Below are positions 43,914-53,514 of a stretch of DNA of 64,000 nucleotides, piece after piece. A model generated the notes under the pieces. The model was not told the DNA's origin. It did no database searches and saw nothing but the letters and a program-made list of their open reading frames with translations. Source of the stretch: Candidatus Methylomirabilis lanthanidiphila (GTDB lineage: Bacteria > Methylomirabilota > Methylomirabilia > Methylomirabilales > Methylomirabilaceae); assembly GCA_902196205.1 (NCBI GenBank), contig CABIKM010000006.1:29724-93723 (forward strand), written 5' to 3'. The position numbers were made by a program, and so were the translations under genes. Within the stretch, counting starts at the first letter, position 1; each line of letters begins with the position of its first letter.

Positions 43914-44996
43914 TCACCTCAATTTTAATGTGGTGAGTGAGAGCAGGGCCAGAATGAAGGAGACGATCCAGAACCGGACAATGATCTTCGGCTCCGCCAT
44001 CCCGTTCAATTCGTAGTGGTGATGGATCGGCGCCATACGGAAGACCCGTCGGCCGGTCGTTCGGTACGAAAAGACCTGCAAGATGACCGAGATCGCCTCC
44101 GCCACGAACACCCCTCCGACAATCAGCAGCAGCAGTTCGCTCTTGACGAGAACCGCAAGCGTTGAGACAGCGGCTCCAAGCGCCAACGAGCCGGTATCGC
44201 CCATAAAGAGCTGCGCAGGGTAGGTGTTGTACCAGAGGAATCCCAGGCTGGCGCCGACAATGGCTCCGCCAAAGACCGTCAGCTCCGAGCTCCCCCTCAC
44301 AAAGACGACCTGCAGGTAGTGAGCGATGTTGGCGTGTCCCGCAATGTAGGCCAGGATCGTGTACGCGGCAGCAGAGATCAGGACCGGGCCGATAGCCAAC
44401 CCGTCCAGGCCGTCGGTCAGGTTCACCGCATTCGATGCGCCGACGATCACCAGCGCCACAAACAGGACATAGCCCCAACCGAGATCGGGCATCCAGTGTT
44501 TGAAGAAGGGAATAGCCAGTTTCGTCGTGTAGGCATCGACAGGGTTGACGTACAGGAAGAGCCCGATGAGTACGCTGGGAATCGTCTGCCACAACAGTTT
44601 TGTCCTGGCCGACAGCCCCTTGCTGTTCTTGGCGACGACCTTCAGGTAGTCGTCGATGAATCCCACCGCCCCCATCCAGACCGTGCTGAACAGTGCGAGC
44701 CAGACGAAGCGGTTGGCCAGGTTGGCCCAGAGCAACGTGGCGATGAACACAGAGGCCAGGATCAGGACACCGCCCATCGTCGGCGTCCCGGCCTTCCGGA
44801 GATGACCCGCCGGCCCGTCGTCCCTGATGCTCTGGCCGATCTGTAACTTTTGAAGTCGGCGGATCAATGCCGGCCCCATCAGCAGGCTGATCAGCAGCGC
44901 GGTGAGGATAGCCCCGGCCGTGCGGAAGGTCACGTACCGGAAGACGTTCAAAATAGTGTAGCTCTCGTGCCATGGAAACAATAGGTGATACAGCAT
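43914..44996 (-). CDS. mraY: Phospho-MurNAc-pentapeptide transferase MraY
   Basis: 360 residues, ten membrane helices. Cytosolic catalytic loops: [20 protein letters not shown] (Asp-Asp), [10 protein letters not shown], and the C-terminal [10 protein letters not shown]. It moves phospho-MurNAc-pentapeptide to undecaprenyl phosphate to make lipid I. ddl precedes it by 74 nt (heptad array j). Confidence 0.98.
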   Translation of the reverse strand: MLYHLLFPWHESYTILNVFRYVTFRTAGAILTALLISLLMGPALIRRLQKLQIGQSIRDDGPAGHLRKAGTPTMGGVLILASVFIATLLWANLANRFVWLALFSTVWMGAVGFIDDYLKVVAKNSKGLSARTKLLWQTIPSVLIGLFLYVNPVDAYTTKLAIPFFKHWMPDLGWGYVLFVALVIVGASNAVNLTDGLDGLAIGPVLISAAAYTILAYIAGHANIAHYLQVVFVRGSSELTVFGGAIVGASLGFLWYNTYPAQLFMGDTGSLALGAAVSTLAVLVKSELLLLIVGGVFVAEAISVILQVFSYRTTGRRVFRMAPIHHHYELNGMAEPKIIVRFWIVSFILALLSLTTLKLR

Positions 44997-45003
44997 TAAA
45001 TTT

Positions 45004-45073
45004 CTACCCTACACCCTCCACCCAATCTTTGCATCACGTACCCTATACCCTTCACCCTATACCCTATCTTTTA
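45004..45073. repeat. Heptad array j (10 units) between ddl and mraY
   Basis: CTACCCT, ACACCCT, CCACCCA, ATCTTTG, CATCACG, TACCCTA, TACCCTT, CACCCTA, TACCCTA, TCTTTTA. Unlike most others it shows one orientation only. Confidence 0.8.
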
Positions 45074-46381
45074 CTTGCCGGGCGTCACCAGATGCCGCCG
45101 ATCCACCAACGCCTTACCCTCTGTCGATTTGAAATGGGTCGAGCGCTTTTCCCGATGCGCCTCAAGCGCCAGCTCTACCAGGCGAACGACCAGCTCCGCG
45201 GGCTTTATCCCGCTCCGCTCCCACAGGGTGAGCGACAGCGACCCCGGCATGGTATTGACCTCGTTGACGTACGGCTTCATCGCGGTTGAGTCGATGAGGA
45301 AATCCACGCGAGAGATCCCGCGCGAATCGATTGCCTGAAAGGCTGCCGCCGCCATGGACCGGATATCATCGGACAGCGCCCGGGGGATCCTCGCCGGGAT
45401 GATGCTCGGCGCCAAGTCTGCGCTCCCGGACTTCTTTTCCTCCGGATACTTGTCGCGATAGGCCACAACCTCACCAGAGCCGATGAGCTCCTCGCATTCC
45501 GAGACGGTCAACGCGTGGTTGCCGAGAACGCCGCATTGCACCTCGATCCGCTGCTGCACCGCCCGCTCGACCAGGACGCGGCGGCTGAAACGCATGGCGC
45601 GCTTCGCCAGATTCAGCGCTTCGACCGCATCATGCGCCACACCGATCCCGACGCTGGAACCCGCGACGGCAGGCTTGACGACGACCGGGTAACTCAGCGT
45701 GCGCTCGAGCGACTGCACGACGGATGCCTCATCCTCCAACAGCTCGCGCCGGGTAATCCCGATCCCTTCGACAACCGGAAGACCTGCACCCTGAAAGACG
45801 AGCTTGGAGAGAATCTTATCCATTCCCACGGCCGAGGCGGCCACGCCGGCCCCGACATACGGCAGATCGGCCAGTTCGCACAGCCCCTGAATCGTCCCAT
45901 CCTCGCCATGCGTCCCATGAATGACCGGGAAGACCAGGTCGATCGCAGGGTGGAGCGTCTTGCGAAGCCAGCCTTTCCTCTCCTGCTGCGGCATCAACCC
46001 GCCGACCGACGGGTCCGGCGCCAGGAAGAGCGGCTCGACCCCTGTTGCGCTTGCGCCCCGGTCCAGGTTCTCAAGCTGCGGCGCGTATCGCTCGCGATTC
46101 AACCGCAGTTTTTCGGCGTCGAGCCTCGCCTGCTCATCAGGTCCTGCCGCAGCGCCTCGTTCCGCCAGCTTTCGTATCTCGGCATCGACCGTCAACAGAT
46201 CCCGAACCGCCTCACCGGTCAGCCACGCGCCCTCAGCCGTCAGAAAGATCGGCAGCGTCTCAAACCGGCCCTGCAGCGAGCGCAAGACCTCGTAGACCTT
46301 TCCGGCGGTCATGATCGACACCTCGCGCTCCACCGAGCGGCTTCCAAAGATCAACCCTATGCGCGTCGGACTGCTGCTCAT
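45071..46381 (-). CDS. ddl: D-alanine--D-alanine ligase
   Basis: 436 residues from ATG 46381, which overlaps the murF stop as ATGA. ATP-grasp ligase: IGLIFGSRSVEREVSIMTA at the start, FPVIHGTHGEDGTIQGL, KPAVAGSSVGIGVAHD, and NEVNTMPGSLS at the end. It is longer than common Ddl enzymes (about 310-370); an extra helical stretch of charged residues (DLLTVDAEIRKLAERG and after) sits between the first strand region and the HGxxGEDG motif. It makes D-Ala-D-Ala for MurF, its operon neighbour. Confidence 0.93.
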   Translation of the reverse strand: MSSSPTRIGLIFGSRSVEREVSIMTAGKVYEVLRSLQGRFETLPIFLTAEGAWLTGEAVRDLLTVDAEIRKLAERGAAAGPDEQARLDAEKLRLNRERYAPQLENLDRGASATGVEPLFLAPDPSVGGLMPQQERKGWLRKTLHPAIDLVFPVIHGTHGEDGTIQGLCELADLPYVGAGVAASAVGMDKILSKLVFQGAGLPVVEGIGITRRELLEDEASVVQSLERTLSYPVVVKPAVAGSSVGIGVAHDAVEALNLAKRAMRFSRRVLVERAVQQRIEVQCGVLGNHALTVSECEELIGSGEVVAYRDKYPEEKKSGSADLAPSIIPARIPRALSDDIRSMAAAAFQAIDSRGISRVDFLIDSTAMKPYVNEVNTMPGSLSLTLWERSGIKPAELVVRLVELALEAHREKRSTHFKSTEGKALVDRRHLVTPGK

Positions 46382-48078
46382 GCGAACTCCAGATAGGTAT
46401 CCGGCAACCGATTCTCGTACAGCAGGATGTCCCCCTCGTGGACGATCGCCTTGAGGCACTCGGCCACTTCACCGGCGTGCCTGGCCACCAGGACCCGACT
46501 GCCGGCAAAACCGGCCTCGCGAAGCCCTTCCCGCAGCGGTTGGGTCTGCTGCGGCCCGACCAACACCACGTAATCGCACACCGCAGCGGCCGCCCGCCCC
46601 AACCGGCGGTTCTCCTCCGCCTCGATCTGGCCCAGTTCCACCATGCCCGGCGTGATGAGAATCTTCGAACCCCCTTCAAACTGGTCCAGAACCTCCAGGG
46701 CCATTTGCGCCCCGCGCGGGTTGGCGTTGGCGACATCGATCAGCTTGATGACCCCGCCTTCTTCACGAAGCTCCAATCGCTTCGGGGCCGGTGTCAGCGC
46801 CTTCACGCCATCGGCAATCTCCTCCAGGGGCATGCCGCACTCTAACGCTGCTGCCGTCGCCCCCAGGATATTGTTGATGTTCCAGCCCCCCAGCAGCCTG
46901 GTCTCAAACATGGCGATACCCTGCTCGGTCTCTACGCGAAAGGCAGAGCCCTTGCTGGAAAGCTTGACATCCTTCCCGCGAACACCCAAGGCTCGCCCGT
47001 CCTCGCCGATCCCGTACAGGAGCACACGCCGACCTTCGCGTCGTGCGCGTTCGGCCAATTGCAGACAGACCGGATCGTCGGCATTCACGATTGCCAGTCC
47101 ATCCGACGGCAGCGACGCGATCAGCTCATACTTCGCCTCGGCAATCCTCTCCGGCGTGCCGAATCGCTCGAGATGCTGGACCCCGACCGCCGTGAGGATC
47201 CCGAGCCGTGGCCGCAGGATCTCACACACCTCTCTGATCTCTCCGGGACCGTAGGCCGCCACCTCAACCACGAAGAAGCGGTGATCGTCCTGCAACGTCT
47301 CGCGAACGACCCGCACAATACCCATGGTCGTGTTGACCCCGTCAGGCGTCTTAAACACCGAGTAGCGCCTCTGAAGCAGGGCAGCGGCGATAAACTTGGT
47401 AGTTGTCTTCCCATAGCTCCCCGTGATCCCAATCACCTCTCCAGGGTACTGACGCATGCGCGCGGTCGCCTGCGCATAGAAGCGTTGATTGATCGACCGC
47501 TCCAACGACGCGAGACCGAGATTCGCTGTGAGGATCGTCCCGGCCGCGACTTCAGACACGACACAGAGGCCGGCGACTAGGCCAATGCCGACAAGAAGGA
47601 GACGAGGCGCCGCCAGGAGCTGAGACAGCACGGCCATGATCAGCCACGAGGTGACAATCAGGGCCGCCACTGCCAGGACGCCCGTGACCGCCGCCAGACG
47701 GATCGTTCGAGGCGTCCATTGCAGTCGCTGACTGACCTGGAGCGAGGGGTATCGGGCGCTCAACCAGATCCCGGCGGTCAGCCAGACCATGTACAGCACA
47801 ACGCCGGAGAACGGGAGGGCCAACCGGGCAAGGAGGATGCCGATCCCTACGACGGCCACCTGGATGAGGGCCCCTCGGCCGTCCAGGACGATGCCCCAGT
47901 GCCTGGCGACCCAGCCTCGCAGGCGCGCACTGTTGTAGCGCTCCAACTGGGTGACGTAGATCAGGTCCAGATGGCGCGCCACCACAACCGCCATACACGG
48001 CAGCACAGTCGCGACGGCCCTGCCCGCGAGTGAAGACCCGAGCACGTGATGCCATCGCGTGACCGACTGTCCTAACAC
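46378..48078 (-). CDS. murF: MurF-type Mur ligase with an N-terminal membrane domain
   Basis: 566 residues. The Mur-ligase core begins near 215 with GVITGSYGKTTTK-like ATP loop (EVIGITGSYGKTTTKF), then DGVNTTMGIVR, GVQHLERFG, NADDP and NINNILGATAAALE. The usual MurF N-terminal domain that binds UDP-MurNAc-tripeptide (DSRxVxPGDLF type) is missing. In its place residues 1-205 hold four or five hydrophobic helices (about 20-40, 70-108, 127-150, 157-180) and a QLERYNSARLRGWVARHWG loop. By position between murE and ddl/mraY it should add D-Ala-D-Ala, acting at the membrane. GTG start with GGGAG five bases upstream. Confidence 0.85.
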   Translation of the reverse strand: MLGQSVTRWHHVLGSSLAGRAVATVLPCMAVVVARHLDLIYVTQLERYNSARLRGWVARHWGIVLDGRGALIQVAVVGIGILLARLALPFSGVVLYMVWLTAGIWLSARYPSLQVSQRLQWTPRTIRLAAVTGVLAVAALIVTSWLIMAVLSQLLAAPRLLLVGIGLVAGLCVVSEVAAGTILTANLGLASLERSINQRFYAQATARMRQYPGEVIGITGSYGKTTTKFIAAALLQRRYSVFKTPDGVNTTMGIVRVVRETLQDDHRFFVVEVAAYGPGEIREVCEILRPRLGILTAVGVQHLERFGTPERIAEAKYELIASLPSDGLAIVNADDPVCLQLAERARREGRRVLLYGIGEDGRALGVRGKDVKLSSKGSAFRVETEQGIAMFETRLLGGWNINNILGATAAALECGMPLEEIADGVKALTPAPKRLELREEGGVIKLIDVANANPRGAQMALEVLDQFEGGSKILITPGMVELGQIEAEENRRLGRAAAAVCDYVVLVGPQQTQPLREGLREAGFAGSRVLVARHAGEVAECLKAIVHEGDILLYENRLPDTYLEFA

Positions 48079-48827
48079 AGAAACTCCCTCACCACCCGCG
48101 TAAAACGGTCCGGTCTATCGACAAACGGAAAATGACCGGCCCCCTCGAAGACCTCTAATCGCGAGCCCTGTATCCCGCGCGCCATAATCTGCATCGAGGA
48201 GAGCGGCACCTCCTGATCCCTATCGCCCCAGATGATCAGGGTGGGCGCACAAATGGACGACAGGATTCCTCGGAGATCTTCGGCCACGACCTTCACCAGC
48301 GTCGCGCGCATGGGTCCGGCGTTCCGATAGTCGCGCGAGCCGACCCGCCCATAGATTCCGACGATGACCCGTTCGCCCAGCCGCCCCCATAGCGGCAACG
48401 AAAAGATCCGCTTCGCCAGCTTGGCGGCGCCAACCTTGACGTAGCGCAGAACCCCTCGTCTTGGACGGATTCCCGCGCTGGCCACCAGGACGAGGTCCCT
48501 GACCCTGTGGGGCCTTTGAGCAGCCAGGACAAGCGCGATCCGGCCTCCAAATGAATGGCCGACCAGGCTGGCCTCCGAGATCCCGACGCCGTCCATAAAC
48601 GCCTCGACGTAGGACGCATACTCCCACGTCCCCCACGTTGTGGCTGCGGCTGGCGTCCAGCCAAAGCCCGGCAGATCAAGCGCGTACACCCGGAATCGAT
48701 CCTCTAACGCCTTGGCAATTGGGCCCAAAGACTCGGCTGAACTGCCCCACCCATGAAGGAGCACCACCGGCCTTCCCTCTCCCCAAACGGCGTAATGGGT
48801 GTCCAGGCCACCGACACGAATCAGCAC
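48072..48827 (-). CDS. Alpha/beta hydrolase within the dcw cluster
   Basis: 251 residues of a complete alpha/beta hydrolase: oxyanion VVLLHGWGSSAES, nucleophile LVGHSFGGRIAL, acid WGDRDQEVP, base GAGHFPFVDRP. Substrate unknown. It lies between murE and murF and overlaps the MurF GTG by 7 nt, so it is in the wall operon. A role in ester or lipid turnover linked to the wall is only inference. GTG start. Confidence 0.88.
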   Translation of the reverse strand: MLIRVGGLDTHYAVWGEGRPVVLLHGWGSSAESLGPIAKALEDRFRVYALDLPGFGWTPAAATTWGTWEYASYVEAFMDGVGISEASLVGHSFGGRIALVLAAQRPHRVRDLVLVASAGIRPRRGVLRYVKVGAAKLAKRIFSLPLWGRLGERVIVGIYGRVGSRDYRNAGPMRATLVKVVAEDLRGILSSICAPTLIIWGDRDQEVPLSSMQIMARGIQGSRLEVFEGAGHFPFVDRPDRFTRVVREFLC

Positions 48828-48843
48828 GCCAGCCCCACAAACA

Positions 48844-48920
48844 CAGGGTAGAGGGTACAGGGGTTAGGGTCTAGCACTGCCGCTCTTGCCTCTACCCTAA
48901 ACCCTAGACTCTAGACCCTG
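48844..48920. repeat. Heptad array k (11 units) at the 3' end of murE
   Basis: CAGGGTA, GAGGGTA, CAGGGGT, TAGGGTC, TAGCACT, GCCGCTC, TTGCCTC, TACCCTA, AACCCTA, GACTCTA, GACCCTG. The left half (GGGTAGAGGG) is inverted against the right half (CCCTAAACCC). It encodes the last residues and stop of murE. Confidence 0.87.
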
Positions 48921-50424
48921 TCTTTTCATGGAATCCCAACTCGTGGAGCGCCTCTCTGGCTACCAGTCGGTCATCAAAAGAGATCGTACGATCCCGGAGA
49001 ATCTGATAGGTCTCGTGTCCCTTCCCCGCAATCACCACCATATCGCCTCTACCGGCCAGCGAGAGGGCTTCGCGAATCGCCATCCCTCGATCTAAAATTG
49101 TAACATAGCCCTTACCCTGACCCCACACCTTTTTCGCCCCGGCCTCGACCTCTTCGATGATCTGATGGGGGTCCTCACCGCGGGGATTGTCGGAGGTGAT
49201 CACCGTGAAGTCGGCCAGCTCAAGAGCGGCTTCTCCCATGATCGGCCGCTTCCCCCGATCCCGCTCCCCCCCGCACCCGAACAGGACGATCAGGCGTCCA
49301 GGACAGCACTGCCGCGCCATGCGGAGGACACGCCGCAGCGCATCAGGGGTATGCGCATAATCGACCATGACGTTGAACTCTTGTCCGGCCTCGATCCGTT
49401 CACACCGACCCGAGACGTGGCGGAGCGCGGCAATCCCGTCCGCCACCATCGACAGATCTGCGCCCAGATGCAACCCCGTCGCAGCAGCCGCCAGGATGTT
49501 GGACAGGTTGTAGCGCCCCAGCAGCGGCGAGCGAATCGTCGTCGCGCCCCACGGCGTCTGCAGGCGACACCGAACTCCATCCGGCCCCATATCGATATCA
49601 GTGGCCGACAGATCCGCCGGCCGCTCGACACTGTAGGTCAGGTGTCTTACCTTCGTCGCTCGGAGAAAGCAGTCCGCCGCCGGATCATCCAGATTGACCA
49701 CCGCCGCCTTCTCCCGCGTTTTCGTTGACCCGACGCCCAGTTCCTCAAAGAGCGACAGCTTCGCGTTCCGGTACGCCTCCATGGTGCTGTGAAAGTCCAG
49801 ATGATCCTGCGTCAGGTTCGTGAACACGGCTACGTCGAACTCGCAGCCGTCAACGCGATGCAGCGCCAAGGCATGAGATGACACCTCCATGACGACGCTA
49901 TCGGCGTGTTGAAGCGCCATTCGTTGAAGGAGCGCCTGCAGATCGTACGATTCCGGTGTGGTCCGCGCCGCCTCTATCTCCACCCCATTGCAGCGATACC
50001 CGATCGTGCCGATCAATCCGACCTGATGTCCCGCGCGCCGCAGCACCGACTCAACCAGATGGGTAGTGGTGGTCTTTCCGTTGGTTCCGGTCACACCAAC
50101 CATGGTGAGCCGACGCGAGGGATGACCATAGAATCGACACGCGGCGGCGGCGAGGCCCTGCCGGGCATTTGCCACCTTCACCACTGCCCCACCCTGCAGC
50201 CACGCCTCCGGCAGATCGTTTCGCTCGATCAGGACTGCGGCGGCGCCCGCTGCCCACGCGGCCTGGATGAAGTCGTGGCCGTCCCGCCTGAACCCGCTGA
50301 TGCACACGAACAGATCGCCGGGTCTTACCTGTCTGGAGTCATACCGGATCTCATGAACCTCTACATCGACAGACCCGCGGAGGACCCGGTATTCGGTCCC
50401 GTCAATTAAGTCGAAAAGTCGCAT
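48904..50424 (-). CDS. murE: UDP-MurNAc-tripeptide synthetase MurE (meso-DAP adding)
   Basis: 506 residues. N-terminal substrate domain with IRYDSRQVRPGDLFVCISG, ATP loop GVTGTNGKTTTTHLVE (about 110-125), and TSDNPRGEDP in the C-terminal domain. The DNPR motif points to meso-diaminopimelate rather than lysine, in line with the dap genes at 57-63 kb. It overlaps ftsI by 23 nt. The final residues KTGSRV come from a heptad array. Confidence 0.97.
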   Translation of the reverse strand: MRLFDLIDGTEYRVLRGSVDVEVHEIRYDSRQVRPGDLFVCISGFRRDGHDFIQAAWAAGAAAVLIERNDLPEAWLQGGAVVKVANARQGLAAAACRFYGHPSRRLTMVGVTGTNGKTTTTHLVESVLRRAGHQVGLIGTIGYRCNGVEIEAARTTPESYDLQALLQRMALQHADSVVMEVSSHALALHRVDGCEFDVAVFTNLTQDHLDFHSTMEAYRNAKLSLFEELGVGSTKTREKAAVVNLDDPAADCFLRATKVRHLTYSVERPADLSATDIDMGPDGVRCRLQTPWGATTIRSPLLGRYNLSNILAAAATGLHLGADLSMVADGIAALRHVSGRCERIEAGQEFNVMVDYAHTPDALRRVLRMARQCCPGRLIVLFGCGGERDRGKRPIMGEAALELADFTVITSDNPRGEDPHQIIEEVEAGAKKVWGQGKGYVTILDRGMAIREALSLAGRGDMVVIAGKGHETYQILRDRTISFDDRLVAREALHELGFHEKTGSRV

Positions 50425-52195
50425 GACGGATCCCTTCCGCTAATCGCAACGGTTCCTGACCGACCGGACCCTTTCTGAGATGCTTCAACGACTCGCGAGC
50501 GATCTCCCGGAAGGTCGGAGCCGCGATCGATCCGCCCCAGCGGAGGGTGGTCGGTTCGTCGATAATCACGATGATGGCCAGTTGAGGGCGCTCGACCGGA
50601 ACAAACCCGACAAATGACGCGACCACCTTCTGCCGGGAGTAACGACCGGTTGTCCGATCTGTCTTCTGCGAGGTCCCGGTCTTGCCGGCTACCTCGAATC
50701 CTTCTACGGCTGCCGCCTTCCCCGTCCCTTCCGTTACTACACCCTTGAGGATGGCTGCGAGGGTTCTTGCGGTGTCCTCTGAGATCACGCGCCTGATCTG
50801 CATCGGTGTGTTTTCGCGGATCACTTTGCCGTCCGCCGCGACGATCGACTGTGCAATATATGGCCGGACCAGAACGCCGCCGTTCGCGATGGCACTCATC
50901 GCGACCAACATCTGCAGCGGGCTCACGGAGATCTCCTGCCCGATAGAGAGCGAGGCAAGCGATAGGGCCGACCACTCCTTCGGACGCCGGATCAAACCGG
51001 GCGTCTCTCCCGGCAGATCGATCTTGGTGAGATTGCCGAACCCAAACCCGCTGATGTAATCGTAGTAGTGGCTCTTGCCCAGCCGCTGGCCGACCTTGAT
51101 CGCTCCCACGTTACTGGAATGCGCCAGCACCTCGGCAAACGTGAGACTGTCAAACCGTTCATGATCCCGGATCGTGACCCCGCCCACCTCGATAGCGCCC
51201 CCCTCACCGTTGAACCGATCTTCCGGCCGCACAAGCCTCTCCTCAAGGGCGCCTGCGCCCACGATGGCCTTGAAGGCCGATCCCGGCTCGTAATAATCAA
51301 CCACCGCCCGATTCCGGCGCGCGAAGGCCGACGCCTCGCCATACAGATTGGGGTCAAACGTCGGATAGTTGGCAAGTGCCAGGATCTCGCCGTTGAAAGG
51401 ATTCATGACAATGGCGCTGCCGCTGAGGGCGCCGGATTGGCTCACCGCAGCCTCCAGCTCCCGCTCGGTGATATATTGGATCACCTCGTCAATCGTCAGG
51501 TGCAGATCTGCACCCTGCGCCTCGTCGGCTTCCTCCCTGAAGATCGGTCGGCGTTTGGCATCCTGTTGTCGCACAACCCACTGGCGCTTGCCGGCCAGGA
51601 AGGCGTCGTACTGCAGTTCAAGCCCTTCGAGTCCCTGATCATCCGTCCCCACAAATCCCATGAGATGGGCCGCCTGTTGCGCTTTCGGATAGAAACGCTT
51701 ACTCTGCGCGTCGAATCCGATCCCTTTCAACGCAAGACGCGTCACCGCCTCCGCCTCCTCCAGAGGCGCCGAACGCTTGATGTAGAGCAACGACTTCTTT
51801 GAGCGTAATTGCGCACGGATCTTCTCGACAGGCAGGCTGAGCGCGGCTGACAGGGCTGCGGAGGTGCCTTCCGGATCCTCGACTTCGGCCGGCCGGACAA
51901 AGATCGACGCGGTCCCGATACTGATGGCCAGCTCCCGGCCGTTACGATCGTAGATCGTCCCGCGTCGGGCGACCGATGGAACCCGTCGCAAGGTCTGTCC
52001 GTTAGCGGCTTTGATCAGCTCCGGGTATCGATAGATTTGGAGGGAAAAGAGTTGGCCGGAGACGACCACGAGAGCTGCCGCCAACGAACAGAACAGCACG
52101 ATCGCGCGACGTCGCAACAGGGCGCGCTTTGCCGCCGCTGGCGTGATCTCTTCTTTGTTGGACGATCTCTCGCGAGTACGGCGCCGCATCAGCAT
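50402..52195 (-). CDS. ftsI: Penicillin-binding protein 3 / FtsI septal transpeptidase
   Basis: 597 residues. Single N-terminal membrane helix (about 29-50), dimerisation domain, then the transpeptidase with the three class B PBP motifs: YEPGSAFKAI (active Ser), HSSNVGAIKVG (SxN), AGKTGTSQ (KTG). It crosslinks septal peptidoglycan. No PASTA domain, unlike the SpoVD form. Start ATG 52195 with AGGAAGG upstream. Confidence 0.96.
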   Translation of the reverse strand: MLMRRRTRERSSNKEEITPAAAKRALLRRRAIVLFCSLAAALVVVSGQLFSLQIYRYPELIKAANGQTLRRVPSVARRGTIYDRNGRELAISIGTASIFVRPAEVEDPEGTSAALSAALSLPVEKIRAQLRSKKSLLYIKRSAPLEEAEAVTRLALKGIGFDAQSKRFYPKAQQAAHLMGFVGTDDQGLEGLELQYDAFLAGKRQWVVRQQDAKRRPIFREEADEAQGADLHLTIDEVIQYITERELEAAVSQSGALSGSAIVMNPFNGEILALANYPTFDPNLYGEASAFARRNRAVVDYYEPGSAFKAIVGAGALEERLVRPEDRFNGEGGAIEVGGVTIRDHERFDSLTFAEVLAHSSNVGAIKVGQRLGKSHYYDYISGFGFGNLTKIDLPGETPGLIRRPKEWSALSLASLSIGQEISVSPLQMLVAMSAIANGGVLVRPYIAQSIVAADGKVIRENTPMQIRRVISEDTARTLAAILKGVVTEGTGKAAAVEGFEVAGKTGTSQKTDRTTGRYSRQKVVASFVGFVPVERPQLAIIVIIDEPTTLRWGGSIAAPTFREIARESLKHLRKGPVGQEPLRLAEGIRHATFRLN

Positions 52196-52212
52196 CTTAC
52201 GCCTTCCTTAGG

Positions 52213-52563
52213 CTACTCGATCACGATCACTTGACCGGACTTGGGGCTCCCGAGTCCAAGCTGACGCCGGGCAATCTCCTCGACGCGACGGAGCGACTTC
52301 AGCTTGGCGACCTCAACGCGCAGCTCTTTCTGTTGTCGAATGAGCCCAGCGCGCTCCCCTGCAAGAGATTCTACCTGGTACCCCAGCCGGACCACCTGGA
52401 CGTGCTGCCACACATAAAACAGGATGACGACCAGGACGGCCCCTCCCAACAACAGCGTCTGCAGCAGATCAAACCTTCGGATCTGATCAACCCGCGGTTT
52501 TATCAGGCTGCCTGCCCGGTCTCGCCCAACCGACGTCAATGCGGCAATACCGTAACTCCTCAT
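52213..52563 (-). CDS. ftsL: FtsL-like division protein
   Basis: 116 residues from ATG 52563 (AGGGGA just upstream); a longer frame into rsmH is unlikely. Short basic cytoplasmic part, one membrane helix (about 38-58, LLLGGAVLVVILFYVW), a leucine-zipper-like coiled coil (LAGERAGLIRQQKELRVEVAKLKSL) and the end RRQLGLGSPKSGQVIVIE, typical of FtsL in this position. Sequence conservation is low in this family; position between rsmH and ftsI makes the call. Confidence 0.85.
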   Translation of the reverse strand: MRSYGIAALTSVGRDRAGSLIKPRVDQIRRFDLLQTLLLGGAVLVVILFYVWQHVQVVRLGYQVESLAGERAGLIRQQKELRVEVAKLKSLRRVEEIARRQLGLGSPKSGQVIVIE

Positions 52564-52576
52564 CCCGTCCCCTCCT

Positions 52577-53494
52577 CTAGCGCCGTTCTGCGGCTCGAAG
52601 CTTTGCGCTCCGGGCGCGCGGATTGGCGTCGATCTCCCGTTCCGTTGGACCAACCGGCCGTTTAGTAAGAAGATGCACACGCGGCGGCTCCGAACGCGCC
52701 CATCCTCGAAACGCCTCCTTCACAATTCGATCCTCAAGAGAGTGAAAACTGATGACGCAGATTCTTCCTCCAGCGGTCAGCCACTGGACGGCCTCCTGCA
52801 GGCCGCGCATAAGCCTGACCAGCTCATTGTTCACGGCAATGCGTAACGCCTGGAAGGTTCGCGTCGCGACATGGATCCGCCGCGGCCAGGCGCGCCGCGG
52901 AACCGCCGTAGCGACCAAGCGCGCAAGTTGGGCGGTTGAGGTGGGCATCTGCGTCTGCCGCTCCTGTACGATCCGCGCCGCAATCCGTTTGGCCCACCGC
53001 TCCTCGCCGTATTCCTGCAACAGTCGTACAAGCTCGCGCTCCGAGATCCGGGCAAGCAACTCTGCCGCTGATCTCTCATCTCCCCCGCGATCCATCCGCA
53101 TGTCCAGCGGTCCATCTCTCATAAAGCTGAATCCCCTGGAGGCATTATCGAGTTGAAATGACGACACGCCGAGATCGAACAGGATACCGTCAAACGGGGT
53201 CCATCCGCTCTCGGCGGCGATGGCGCCCAACCTTGCGAAATCGCCCTGAACCAATTCAACGCGGCCCCCGAAATGCCCGAGACGATCCCTGGCTAACGCC
53301 AACGCCTCGGCATCACGATCTATTCCGAACAGGCGGCCTGCCGGCGCGCTCTCTGCCAGTATGGCTTCCGCGTGCCCTCCCAATCCCACGGTGGCATCGA
53401 GGTAGCGCCCACCCGTCCGTGGCTGCAAAATGGCTAATGCCTCCTCCAGCAGGACCGGACGATGCCGGCCCTCGATCGTCACGTCTCCTTCCAC
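52577..53494 (-). CDS. rsmH: 16S rRNA (cytosine-1402-N4) methyltransferase RsmH
   Basis: 305 residues. HRPVLLEEALAIL start, SAM motif DATVGLGGHAEAIL, FDLGVSSFQLD, GGRICVISFHSLEDRIVK, and the basic end NPRARSAKLRAAERR. It methylates C1402 of 16S rRNA. GTG start at 53494; a second GTG four codons on is possible. Order mraZ-rsmH-ftsL is classical. Confidence 0.97.
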   Translation of the reverse strand: MEGDVTIEGRHRPVLLEEALAILQPRTGGRYLDATVGLGGHAEAILAESAPAGRLFGIDRDAEALALARDRLGHFGGRVELVQGDFARLGAIAAESGWTPFDGILFDLGVSSFQLDNASRGFSFMRDGPLDMRMDRGGDERSAAELLARISERELVRLLQEYGEERWAKRIAARIVQERQTQMPTSTAQLARLVATAVPRRAWPRRIHVATRTFQALRIAVNNELVRLMRGLQEAVQWLTAGGRICVISFHSLEDRIVKEAFRGWARSEPPRVHLLTKRPVGPTEREIDANPRARSAKLRAAERR

Positions 53495-53514
53495 ACCGCC
53501 CCCACACCCAGCAC

